Assembly (NCBI GenBank): GCA_964655355.1
Contig: CAZZMD010000071.1
Coordinates: forward strand, 1-10,198
Reading direction: 5' to 3'
DNA: 10,198 nt
From: CALGDE01 sp964655355
Lineage (GTDB): Bacteria; Cyanobacteriota; Cyanobacteriia; CACIAM-69d
Part shown: positions 1-5,824 of the stretch, in pieces
How the letters are laid out: every line of letters begins with the position of its first letter
Numbering within the stretch: the first letter of the stretch is position 1
The notes under the pieces: generated by a model
What the model saw: the letters and a program-made list of their open reading frames with translations, nothing else
Database searches by the model: none
Told to the model about the DNA's origin: nothing
Position numbers and translations under genes: made by a program

Positions 1-494
1 GGCTCACCTATCAGCCCAATGTGCCTTTGACCTGTGATTCCTCTGACGCCTCTGATCCCCCTGGCGATATTCCTGACCAGGAAACGGTTCAGGGGGCATT
101 TCTCGATGCTATCCAGCAAAAATCCACCGCTGAGCAGTATCAAGGCACCTCGTTGGTGGGTCCCCACCGTGACGATATTTTGTTGGACATCAATGGCCAA
201 CCGGCGCGACAATTTGGGTCCCAAGGCCAACAGCGGACGGTGGTGCTGGCCCTGAAACTAGCGGAACTGATGACCGTGGAATCGGTGATTGGGGAGCCAC
301 CATTGCTGCTGCTGGATGATGTGTTGGCGGAGTTGGATTTGACGCGACAGGATCGATTGTTGAGCACCATTCAAGATCGGTTTCAAACGGTGATTACGAC
401 CACCCACCTGGAGGCGTTTGATGCGGGATGGCGGGCGGGATCCCAGGTTTTGGAAGTGCAGGCAGGGGCATTGCGATCGCCCGATTCTGCCTAA
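1..494 (+). CDS. recF: RecF, DNA replication/repair ATPase (C-terminal part, 5' end outside window)
   Basis: RecF is an SMC/ABC-type ATPase that binds single-strand/double-strand DNA junctions and, with RecO and RecR, loads RecA at gaps. The open frame runs in from the left edge (first full codon at base 3) and ends with TAA at 492-494. The GTG at 21 is only an internal codon, because the reading frame is open upstream and the protein would otherwise lack its Walker A half. Visible in order are GPHRDD, the ABC signature SQGQQRT followed by a helix, the Walker B segment PLLLLDDVLAELD with its D-loop, and the switch histidine in VITTTH. Full-length RecF is about 360-400 residues, so roughly the first 220 are missing. 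The last nine residues (GALRSPDSA) are partly encoded by a HIP1 site at 473-480. The gene converges on the Uma2 gene. Family assignment is secure. Confidence 0.95.
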   Translation, partial: LTYQPNVPLTCDSSDASDPPGDIPDQETVQGAFLDAIQQKSTAEQYQGTSLVGPHRDDILLDINGQPARQFGSQGQQRTVVLALKLAELMTVESVIGEPPLLLLDDVLAELDLTRQDRLLSTIQDRFQTVITTTHLEAFDAGWRAGSQVLEVQAGALRSPDSA

Positions 495-499
495 GTTTG

Positions 500-527
500 A
501 ATTTCCCTAAACTCAAATTTCCCTAAA
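500..527. repeat. 12 bp direct repeat at the recF/uma2 convergent junction
   Basis: AATTTCCCTAAA occurs at 500-511 and again at 516-527, a 16 bp period. The second copy contains the reverse-strand TAG stop of the Uma2 gene (523-525). The junction between the two stop codons is only 28 bp and AT-rich. It shows only a weak 5 bp stem (TTTGA/TCAAA), so I do not call a terminator. Confidence 0.8.
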
Positions 528-1119
528 ATTTCAACCAGCTAAATAACATTTCTACGGTCACGCTTACCCCCTTCACCCAATCCGGCATGGGGAGAACACT
601 CTCCAAATTTTCAAATACCTCGATTTCCTGCTTTGGGCGGTACACAAACACCGTTTTTTCGGCTGGGTCAATCAGCCATCCCATTGCGGCACCGTGTTTC
701 AGACAATGGAGAATATTTTTGGTGACGCGGGTGTGACTTTGGTCTGGCGATAGGATTTCAATGGGCCAATCTGGCGAAATGGGAATTAGATTGGCAATTT
801 CGCCGTCCTCATCCAAAGGAATATGATCCCAAGTCAGCACTGCGACATCGGGAACAATGGCGCGATCGCCAAATACACAGCGCAATTCTGGAAACGCACA
901 GCCCAATTTTCCCGGTTTTATGGACAGGTTTAGGGTGGTGATGAGGGCACTTTGCAGTTGGCTATGTTTTCCCTGGGGCATCGGTTTCTGGAAAATTCGC
1001 CCGTCCATAAATTCGCTGGCAGGTTTAGTCGCTGGCAGCGCTAAAAAGTCGACAAGGGTTAGGGTGCTTGGGGAAGCCATGGGCTGAGGGGCTGCAATTA
1101 TTGCCATTCTAGCGATCAC
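523..1119 (-). CDS. Uma2 family (DUF820) putative PD-(D/E)xK nuclease-fold protein
   Basis: This 198-residue protein belongs to the Uma2 (DUF820) family, which is highly expanded in cyanobacteria, has a restriction-endonuclease-like fold and has no settled function. Seen in the sequence: the N-terminal segment LTLVDFLALP, then E36 in EFMDGRI, H52 in the helix after it, P90-D91 in IVPDVAVL, E121 in WPIEILSP, and the C-terminal block GAAMGWLIDPAEKTVFVYRP. D91 and E121 are the likely metal-binding pair by analogy with the fold. The start is taken as GTG at 1117-1119 because two AGGAG motifs precede it on the reverse strand, the nearer one 6 nt away. An ATG at residue 5 and another at residue 14 are alternatives, and residue 14 is closer to the usual family start. 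No toxin partner or methyltransferase lies beside it, so a restriction or toxin role would be guesswork. Length is typical of the family. Confidence 0.88.
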   Translation of the reverse strand: MIARMAIIAAPQPMASPSTLTLVDFLALPATKPASEFMDGRIFQKPMPQGKHSQLQSALITTLNLSIKPGKLGCAFPELRCVFGDRAIVPDVAVLTWDHIPLDEDGEIANLIPISPDWPIEILSPDQSHTRVTKNILHCLKHGAAMGWLIDPAEKTVFVYRPKQEIEVFENLESVLPMPDWVKGVSVTVEMLFSWLKF

Positions 1120-1200
1120 CGCTATCTCCTTCGCTCTCCTTACCCTAATTGTTAGTTGATATTGAGGGCGGTGGCGATTCTTGTCATTCTAGCGATCGCC
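1097..1200. repeat. 24 bp imperfect direct repeat, two copies 80 bp apart
   Basis: Bases 1097-1120 and 1177-1200 match at 21 of 24 positions. Both share the core CATTCTAGCGATC. The right copy contains an exact HIP1 octamer (1192-1199). In the left copy one base differs (GCGATCAC), and that copy overlaps the Uma2 start codon. The pair sits in the divergent region between the Uma2 gene and modB, so either copy could affect expression of both genes. Duplication is seen directly; any regulatory role is inference. Confidence 0.75.
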
Positions 1201-1221
1201 AACCTTGAGCGATGTTGACCT

Positions 1222-1944
1222 GTGCCCCTAGATTTCTCGCCCCTGTGGATTTCCCTTAAAACCGCGATCGCTGCTACGGTCCTCGCTACGGTGGTTGGCA
1301 TTGCGATCGCCCAATGGCGGGTGCGCTATCGGGGACGGTGGGGATGGCTGGTGGATGGGGTTTTGACGTTGCCGTTGGTGTTGCCGCCGGTGGTGTTGGG
1401 GTTTGGATTGCTGCTGTTGTTTGGACGCAATAGTCCCGTGGGGTGGAGCCTGAGGGCGATCGGGGTGCAGTTTATTTTTTCTTGGCCGGCCCTGGTCACT
1501 GCGGCGACTCTGGTGGGGCTGCCCCTGGTGTATCGCACGGTTTTGACGGCGTTTTCTCAGGTCAACCCCGATATGATTGCGGCGGCTCGGCTGCTGGGGG
1601 CGTCCCAGGGTCGTATTTTTTGGCAGGTTTTATTACCGCTGTCCTGGCCCAGCGTTCTGGCCGGGATGGTGTTGGCCTTTGCGCGATCGCTGGGGGAGTT
1701 TGGCGCGACGGTGATGGTGGCGGGCAGTATCCCCGGCCGGACGGTGACGATTCCCATTCAGATATTTTTGGCGGCGGAGTCGGGCGCGATGGTCCAGGCG
1801 GCCATTTGGGTGGGGGTGGCGATCGCGGTGGCCCTGGGGGCGATCGCGCTGTTGAATTGGCTGCCGGGGGTGCAACGGCTGGCGGGGGCGACGTTTATTT
1901 TCCACGGTGCCGAATGGCTCGCCCGCCGTCGGCGAAATCAGTAG
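1222..1944 (+). CDS. modB: ModB, molybdate ABC transporter permease
   Basis: ModB is the inner-membrane channel subunit that, with the binding protein ModA and ATPase ModC, imports molybdate (and often tungstate). The 240-residue protein has about five hydrophobic segments, near residues 8-30, 43-68, 83-105, 136-156 and 191-214. The permease EAA loop is at 117-139 (AARLLGASQGRIFWQVLLPL), and the ModB-type block FARSLGEFGATVMVAG follows at 153-168, then IPGRTVTIPIQIF. GEFGAT separates ModB from sulfate (CysT/CysW) permeases reasonably well. GTG at 1222 is the first possible start because a TGA lies in frame at 1216-1218; no clear ribosome site precedes it. The C-terminus ends in a basic tail (RRRRNQ) after a short extra segment. 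No modA or modC is visible in this window. In some cyanobacteria ModB is fused to ModC, but here it is a separate, full-length permease. Several HIP1 sites lie inside the gene. Confidence 0.88.
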   Translation: MPLDFSPLWISLKTAIAATVLATVVGIAIAQWRVRYRGRWGWLVDGVLTLPLVLPPVVLGFGLLLLFGRNSPVGWSLRAIGVQFIFSWPALVTAATLVGLPLVYRTVLTAFSQVNPDMIAAARLLGASQGRIFWQVLLPLSWPSVLAGMVLAFARSLGEFGATVMVAGSIPGRTVTIPIQIFLAAESGAMVQAAIWVGVAIAVALGAIALLNWLPGVQRLAGATFIFHGAEWLARRRRNQ

Positions 1945-1960
1945 TTAGGGCATGATCCCC

Positions 1961-1982
1961 CCCTGATGTTGCGACCTCAGGG
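1961..1982. terminator. Small hairpin between convergent modB and fmt
   Basis: CCCTGA at 1961-1966 pairs perfectly with TCAGGG at 1977-1982 around a 10 nt loop. It lies in the 47 bp gap between the stop codons of the two converging genes, where a bidirectional terminator would be expected. There is no T-tract on either strand, so it is not a classic intrinsic terminator. The stem is short. Confidence 0.3.
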
Positions 1983-1991
1983 TTGGTTGAC

Positions 1992-2999
1992 TCAGCTTAA
2001 AACTTCTCCCACGTCCACGCGCATACCGTTAGCAAAATCCCAGCCCGACTGCATCCGCTTCCCGGCGGGGACCACCTGACGTAACAGTAAATAGCCGTCC
2101 CCGGTCCGTACGACGGGACCAATATTCTTCACCACATCGACGATGGTGCCCGGTCCCCCTTTCATCCCATCAATGCGCGGTTTGACGGCCGGCCAATCGT
2201 GTTCCAGTACGCTGAATTCCAAAGGCAGCTGATCCCAATACTTGTCGCCGATGGGGGCTGTGGATAAAATTTTCAGCTTTGAGTCTCGCCATTGGGTATG
2301 GCAGCCGGGATGAAACCCCCGCACCTGGTTGTGGAGGGCGATCGCGGGCTGAGCCCAATCCAGAATATATTCCGATTTCTCGATTAGGGGGGCGTAGGTG
2401 GCGGCATCGTCGTCCTGGGGGATCGGTACCACCGTTCCATCCTCCAAACCCAGCAGGGTCTGGGGCAATAATTCCGCAGACAGCATTGATAGCCGTTCCC
2501 CCAGGGTTTGCACATTGTCCAGCAGTTTAATGGGGGTTTCTTTCCGCAGCAGCATGGGACCCGTATCCATCCCCTCATCCATCAGCATCGTGACCAGCCC
2601 GGTGTGGGGTTGACCATCGGTTAGCGCCCGCTGCATGGGGGACGCGCCTCGGTAATGGGGCAACAGGGAGCCATGGCCGTTGACACAGCCCAGGCGGGGA
2701 ATCTGCAAAATTTCCTTGGATAGGATTTGCCCATAGGCCACCACCACAAAAACGTCTGCCCCTAAGGATTCCAATTTCTCGATGGCGTCTGAGTCCTTTT
2801 TTATCCGGGCGGGCTGGAGCACCGGAAGATTTTTGGCGATCGCCAGGGTCTTGATGGGGGAAGGAATCAGGGTTTTGCCACGACCGCGACGGCGATCGGG
2901 CTGAGTAACGACCGCAGCCACGTCTATGTGTGGATGGTTGAGCAACCCCTGGAGACTGGGAACAGAAAATTCGGGAGTCCCGAAAAAAACGACTCGCAT
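1992..2999 (-). CDS. fmt: Methionyl-tRNA formyltransferase
   Basis: Fmt transfers a formyl group from 10-formyl-tetrahydrofolate to the amino group of Met-tRNA(fMet), allowing translation initiation. The 335-residue length suits the family (about 315-340). Seen: the N-terminal Rossmann start MRVVFFGTPEFSVPSL, the loop QPDRRRGRGKTLIPSPIK (33-50) that contacts the initiator tRNA acceptor stem, the catalytic set N107 and H109 in VNGHGSLLP, and D145 in MDEGMDTGPM. A C-terminal domain of about 130 residues begins near 205. The ATG at 2997-2999 gives the canonical MRVVFFGTP start; the sequence upstream of it is pyrimidine-rich with no Shine-Dalgarno site. The gene is not next to def (peptide deformylase), its frequent neighbour in other bacteria, at least within this window. 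It converges with modB. Upstream lies a long repeat-rich spacer that must hold its promoter. Confidence 0.96.
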   Translation of the reverse strand: MRVVFFGTPEFSVPSLQGLLNHPHIDVAAVVTQPDRRRGRGKTLIPSPIKTLAIAKNLPVLQPARIKKDSDAIEKLESLGADVFVVVAYGQILSKEILQIPRLGCVNGHGSLLPHYRGASPMQRALTDGQPHTGLVTMLMDEGMDTGPMLLRKETPIKLLDNVQTLGERLSMLSAELLPQTLLGLEDGTVVPIPQDDDAATYAPLIEKSEYILDWAQPAIALHNQVRGFHPGCHTQWRDSKLKILSTAPIGDKYWDQLPLEFSVLEHDWPAVKPRIDGMKGGPGTIVDVVKNIGPVVRTGDGYLLLRQVVPAGKRMQSGWDFANGMRVDVGEVLS

Positions 3000-3038
3000 G
3001 GCGGGCTGGGAGGGGTAGAGATAGGGGCGGTCTTAGGG

Positions 3039-3077
3039 GATTTAATTGGGGGGGTAGAGATTTAATTAGGGGGGTAG
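3039..3077. repeat. 20 bp-period tandem duplication upstream of fmt
   Basis: GATTTAATTGGGGGGGTAG at 3039-3057 recurs at 3059-3077 with a single A-for-G change (GATTTAATTAGGGGGGTAG). It begins 40 bp upstream of the fmt start codon, so it lies in the probable promoter or leader of fmt. Each copy joins an AT block to a long G-tract; a related GGGGTAGAGAT sits just to the left, near 3012. Confidence 0.85.
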
Positions 3078-3182
3078 TGGAAAAACAACAAAAAAAATTG
3101 GTTTAAAAGTAGCAGCAGATACAACGTTAGATAAAAGGTTGGGCGTGTGCCGCTCAATTTCATGTGCTGTCAATAATGAATA

Positions 3183-3213
3183 CCATGTTGACTCCCGCGT
3201 TATGGAAACATGG
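3183..3213. repeat. Inverted repeat, 7 bp arms
   Basis: CCATGTT at 3183-3189 is the exact reverse complement of AACATGG at 3207-3213, with a 17 nt loop. An overlapping alternative pairs CTCCC (3192-3196) with GGGAG (3212-3216). It could fold as RNA or be a protein-binding dyad; nothing in the sequence decides. Confidence 0.5.
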
Positions 3214-3247
3214 GAGCTTAGGATCATTAGCATTCACTATTAATGTG

Positions 3248-3284
3248 CCAGACAATAACTATTCTTAGCTAATGAATTGTCTGG
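3248..3284. repeat. Inverted repeat, 9 bp arms
   Basis: CCAGACAAT at 3248-3256 and ATTGTCTGG at 3276-3284 are exact reverse complements separated by 19 nt. It lies about 100 bp beyond the stop of the OmpA gene in that gene's direction of transcription. It could act as a 3' structure for that transcript or mark the end of a small element. There is no adjacent T-tract to support a standard terminator. Confidence 0.55.
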
Positions 3285-3382
3285 GTCAGCGGACGATCTA
3301 CGGGGAATCCACCGCGATCAGCATCGGACTCGATCGGTCTAAAGTCGGTCTAAAGTCTGTTGATAATACCTTGCCCGCTGAC

Positions 3383-4348
3383 CTAGTTGACGATAATTTC
3401 GATGCGGCGATTACGCTGTTGACCGATGGCATCTTCTTCGGTAACGAGGGGGCGAGCTTCGCCAAATCCCGCGACGGTCCAACGACTCTGGGTTCCAACT
3501 TTCTTTGATAGGTAGTTGGCGACGGCGCGACCTTGGCGCAGGGACAGTTCTCGATTGCTGGCGCGATCGCCGATGGTGTCGGTGTGGGCAAAGACCTGGA
3601 TATGGGCGTCGGGCTTGAGCTGTAGTTCCGGGATGATGTTGTCCAGGATTGTGATCGCTTCCGGACGTAGAACGCTTTGACCGTCGGCGAATAGGCTATC
3701 GCTGGGCAGGGTGATGGTGGATGGGAGCTGGGGCGATCGCCCTTGGGGGGCGATGGGGCTGGAGGCGATCGCATTGGGGTCAATTTGACGCCCCAGCCGC
3801 CGTAGTCGGACTTCAATGGGGTCGCCGGGATAGCGTTCCCCCAGTTGGGTTTCGAGTTGGGTGGTTTGCCCAATTAGGTCATTCATTTGAATTTGTAGAC
3901 CATTGAGCTGCCGTTGTAGGGCTTGGCGTTTTTCGGCCGAGAGTTGGGGGGGGGCTGCGCCGCCATTGAGGGGGGCCGCATCGGCGTTGGCCGATGGGGG
4001 CGCTGTTTCCGATGCCGAGGGGGTGGTCTCTGAGGTGGGGGTTGTATTTCCTGTATTCCCCGGCAGCCAGGGGCCCAGGGTCTCCCAGCCGGCATCCCAC
4101 CATTGCCCAAGCTGTTTTTCGGCCCCTGATCGCAGTTGTTCCACCAGGGGCGGGCGATCGCCGGGACCGGGCAGGTAAATCGCCACAAACATCCCTAGCA
4201 CCGCACTCCCACTGCTGAGTAAGCCCAGCACGGCCAAACGCCAGGTGAGGCCCCAGAGCCAGTTCCCCTTTTTCTTCGGGGGAGCGGGGGGGGCGGCCAG
4301 GCGCGTTTTGGGGGCGTTGGGGGGCGGTGGGGTGGGAGTTGAAGACAC
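3383..4348 (-). CDS. OmpA-family (OmpA C-terminal domain) membrane-anchored protein
   Basis: This 321-residue protein is predicted to bind peptidoglycan while anchored in the inner membrane. It has a proline-rich N-terminus ending in a basic patch (PPKKKGNW, 23-30), one hydrophobic segment at about 34-59, a Pro/Thr/Ser/Ala-rich linker (95-135), a likely coiled coil (136-172), and a C-terminal OmpA domain (about 212-321). That domain has a FADGQSVL strand, HTD (255-257), the NRELSLRQGRAV helix and the terminal QRNRRIEI. The topology resembles MotB or TssL-type proteins, not the OmpA outer-membrane barrel. The start is GTG at 4346-4348; an in-frame TAG lies 21 nt upstream and the next Met (residue 53) is inside the membrane segment, so this start is well supported even without a clear ribosome site. 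By motif alignment the second Arg of the usual peptidoglycan-binding LSxxR pattern appears to be Gln272. No motor or secretion partner gene lies nearby. The specific role is unknown. Confidence 0.88.
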   Translation of the reverse strand: MSSTPTPPPPNAPKTRLAAPPAPPKKKGNWLWGLTWRLAVLGLLSSGSAVLGMFVAIYLPGPGDRPPLVEQLRSGAEKQLGQWWDAGWETLGPWLPGNTGNTTPTSETTPSASETAPPSANADAAPLNGGAAPPQLSAEKRQALQRQLNGLQIQMNDLIGQTTQLETQLGERYPGDPIEVRLRRLGRQIDPNAIASSPIAPQGRSPQLPSTITLPSDSLFADGQSVLRPEAITILDNIIPELQLKPDAHIQVFAHTDTIGDRASNRELSLRQGRAVANYLSKKVGTQSRWTVAGFGEARPLVTEEDAIGQQRNRRIEIIVN

Positions 4349-4375
4349 GGTTGGGATGGGTATTGCCTAACGGGG

Positions 4376-4397
4376 CGCTTGGGGATCGCTTGGGGAA
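4376..4397. repeat. 11 bp tandem duplication
   Basis: CGCTTGGGGAT (4376-4386) is followed directly by CGCTTGGGGAA (4387-4397), a single mismatch. It is 28 bp upstream of the OmpA gene start. Confidence 0.75.
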
Positions 4398-4411
4398 CGG
4401 TGCCCGCAAGC

Positions 4412-4431
4412 ATTGATGGAGATTGATGGAG
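4412..4431. repeat. 10 bp perfect tandem duplication
   Basis: ATTGATGGAG occurs at 4412-4421 and again at 4422-4431, followed by ATT, the start of a third copy. The GATGGAG portion is shared with the 15 bp unit that begins 16 bp further on. Confidence 0.8.
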
Positions 4432-4446
4432 ATTCGGTATCCAGCG

Positions 4447-4491
4447 AATGGAGTCCATTCTGATGGAGTCCATTCTGATGGAGTCCATTCT
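4447..4491. repeat. 15 bp tandem repeat, three copies, palindromic core
   Basis: The unit GATGGAGTCCATTCT is present three times end to end at 4447-4461, 4462-4476 and 4477-4491. The first copy differs only by A at its first base. Each unit contains ATGGA-G-TCCAT, a dyad of 5 bp arms around a central base, extended to 6 bp arms in the first copy. The spacing of 15 bp puts successive dyads about one and a half helical turns apart. It lies in the middle of a divergent promoter region, so repeated operator sites are a reasonable hypothesis. Replication slippage without function is the alternative. Confidence 0.88.
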
Positions 4492-4668
4492 ATCGGCACC
4501 TTTCCAGTTTCCGCAGGGGGCGCTGGTTGGGGCGGATTGTTGCCGACTGTGTGGGAAGGTTTCGGTTTGTCGCTCTGGGAATCTCGGGCTCTTTTAAGGG
4601 AGTCAGGGAAGGTATGAAAGAAAAGCCCTTTATGGGCGCACACCGTCGATGTTGGAGTGATCAGAACT

Positions 4669-5757
4669 ATGGCAGTTTTAGATCGGTTGTTTGACGAAGC
4701 GTATTATTTGCAGGCTAATCCGGATGTGGGGGCAGCGGTCCAGGCGGGGCAATTCCCGAGCGGGCTGGCTCACTTTTTGTCGTCTGGGGTTCAGGAAGGG
4801 CGGACCAATATCAGCCGTTTCTATCGAAATTACAGCCTCACCGGTACGGGTACGGTCGGCAATATTGAGGCTCGATATTTGGAGGCGAATCCCGATGTGG
4901 CGGCGGTGGTCGCGGCGGGGGGATTGGCGTCCGGATTGCAGCATTATCTCAGCAATGGCGAACGGGAGGGGCGATCGCTTTTTGTGGATGGGTTGGATGA
5001 GGCGTGGTATCGCCGGCGCTATCCCGATGTGGACCAGGCGATCGCCCAAGGGGCGTTTACGTCGGGGTTGGAGCATTATTTAGCTTTTGGGCGGGCGGAG
5101 CAGCGGTCTACGTCTCCCCTGTTTGAGCTGGATTATTTTGATATCTATCCCGATATCCGCACTGCGCGGGACAGCGGTGGCATTTACCTGTCGGCGGCGG
5201 ACCATTTCTCGGCGTTGGGACAGGTGGAGGGCCGCGTGGCGACCTTTAGCGGTACCGATGGGAACGATACGGTGGTGGGCAGTGCGGCGATGGATACCCT
5301 CACCGGGGTGCAGATGGATGTGGGGCCCTGTTTTGTGGGCGGAACGTTGGTGGGGGGAGAATGCCGGGAGTATGACTCCTTTGGGGTGAATGAGCAGGAT
5401 GTGCTGATTGGGGGGCCGGGGGTGGATACGTTTGAGTTGGGCAGGAGTGGGGTTGGTCGATCCTTTGCATTCTTCCGGTCGTTTTATCAGGGGAATGGGG
5501 ATGGGGATTTTGCCCGCATTGAGAATTTTGAGCCCGGTCGCGATCGCCTGGTGGTTGCGGGTCGTAATGGTCCTGCTGATGTGCGGGCACCGGGGACTGA
5601 ATTTGAAGCGACGCCGGACGGGGTTCGGGTCTATTCCATTAACGGTGCCAGCACGGGTCTTCCGCCAGGGCGGGATTTGATGGCGCTGGTCTCGGGGATT
5701 GCGAATCCCACGGATGTCCTCAATAGCACCACGTTCCTCGGTCCCCCCGTGTTTTAA
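4669..5757 (+). CDS. Protein with four NPDV-type repeats and RTX-like calcium-binding segments
   Basis: The 362-residue protein has four copies of an approximately 40-residue repeat with the pattern F/Y-x-x-x-Y-x-N/Y-P-D-V ... GL-x-HYL-x-x-G-x-EGR, at about 7-45, 64-102, 108-146 and 152-189. Such repeats are common in cyanobacterial and proteobacterial RTX-type proteins. They are followed by hemolysin-type calcium-binding motifs, GTDGNDTVVG (195-204) and DVLIGGPGVDTFELG (244-258), and an FARIENFEPGRDRLVVAG segment (281-298) typical of RTX C-terminal regions. There is no N-terminal signal peptide, so export by a type I secretion system through its C-terminus is inferred. Between the RTX motifs sits a 31-residue insertion with two cysteines (221 and 232), unusual for RTX proteins. 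I chose ATG 4669, preceded by GGAG 11 nt away; an in-frame GTG at 4657 would add four residues. No type I transporter gene is nearby. A surface or extracellular role is likely, and the specific function is unknown. Confidence 0.82.
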   Translation: MAVLDRLFDEAYYLQANPDVGAAVQAGQFPSGLAHFLSSGVQEGRTNISRFYRNYSLTGTGTVGNIEARYLEANPDVAAVVAAGGLASGLQHYLSNGEREGRSLFVDGLDEAWYRRRYPDVDQAIAQGAFTSGLEHYLAFGRAEQRSTSPLFELDYFDIYPDIRTARDSGGIYLSAADHFSALGQVEGRVATFSGTDGNDTVVGSAAMDTLTGVQMDVGPCFVGGTLVGGECREYDSFGVNEQDVLIGGPGVDTFELGRSGVGRSFAFFRSFYQGNGDGDFARIENFEPGRDRLVVAGRNGPADVRAPGTEFEATPDGVRVYSINGASTGLPPGRDLMALVSGIANPTDVLNSTTFLGPPVF

Positions 5758-5775
5758 GTTTTTTAGGAATCGGTA

Positions 5776-5794
5776 AGACCGCTCCTTGGGGTCT
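5776..5794. terminator. Short hairpin at a convergent gene junction
   Basis: AGACC (5776-5780) pairs with GGTCT (5790-5794) around a 9 nt loop in the 57 bp gap between the NPDV/RTX gene and the PatD-like gene. The only T-run (5758-5764) lies before the stem, not after it. The stem is short and this is a weak candidate. Confidence 0.2.
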
Positions 5795-5824
5795 AACTTG
5801 GCGCTAACTTGGCGCTAACTTGGG
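5793..5824. repeat. 11 bp tandem repeat overlapping the PatD-like stop codon
   Basis: CTAACTTGGCG is repeated perfectly at 5793-5803 and 5804-5814, followed by a partial third copy CTAACTTGGG at 5815-5824. The CTA at 5815-5817 of the third copy is the reverse-strand TAG stop of the PatD-like gene. The coding end of that gene therefore forms one unit of the array. Confidence 0.85.

Larger units (their letters stand above)
3000..3382. other. AT-rich non-coding spacer between fmt and the OmpA gene
   Basis: These 383 bp lie upstream of fmt (-) and downstream of the OmpA-domain gene (-). I see no credible gene. The open frame starting at 3272 on the plus strand merely runs antisense into the OmpA coding sequence. 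Compared with the rest of the window, 3080-3280 is clearly AT-rich and lacks HIP1 sites. It contains a 20 bp-period tandem duplication and two perfect small inverted repeats, listed separately. The fmt promoter is expected in its left half. A small RNA or a decayed mobile element is possible but not demonstrated. Confidence 0.6.
4349..4668. promoter_or_regulatory. Divergent intergenic region, OmpA gene / NPDV-repeat gene
   Basis: About 320 bp separate two divergently transcribed genes, so both promoters should lie here. I see no gene. Three unrelated short tandem repeats follow one another between 4376 and 4491 (listed separately). A small 4 bp GC stem (GCCC 4625-4628 / GGGC 4634-4637) lies in the leader of the right-hand gene. 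No convincing -35/-10 pair could be picked by eye. Confidence 0.5.

Noticed and set aside
523..1119. Uma2 gene as part of a toxin-antitoxin or restriction system
   Set aside because: No partner gene is adjacent. Neighbours are recF and modB, and solitary Uma2 genes are common in cyanobacteria.
1443..1955. 170-codon open frame inside modB in another frame, and the reverse-strand frame 8419-9144 inside rel
   Set aside because: Glycine-rich or compositionally odd shadows of strongly supported genes in GC-rich DNA.
3272..3508. 78-codon plus-strand open frame in the fmt/OmpA spacer
   Set aside because: More than half lies antisense to the OmpA coding region, it has no recognisable motif, and no ribosome site was seen.
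4447..4491. Possible CRISPR array
   Set aside because: The units are 15 bp and directly adjacent with no spacers, so this is a plain tandem repeat.
4195..4617. Open frames on both strands reading the 15 bp repeat as peptide repeats (MDSIR or SDGVH)
   Set aside because: The repeat period is a multiple of three, so any frame through it yields repeats. Outside the array the frames are low-complexity and overlap the well-supported OmpA gene start.
3879..4643. 254-codon reverse-strand open frame overlapping the OmpA gene
   Set aside because: Proline/arginine-rich shadow frame with no domain. The OmpA frame has a clear family domain over the same bases.
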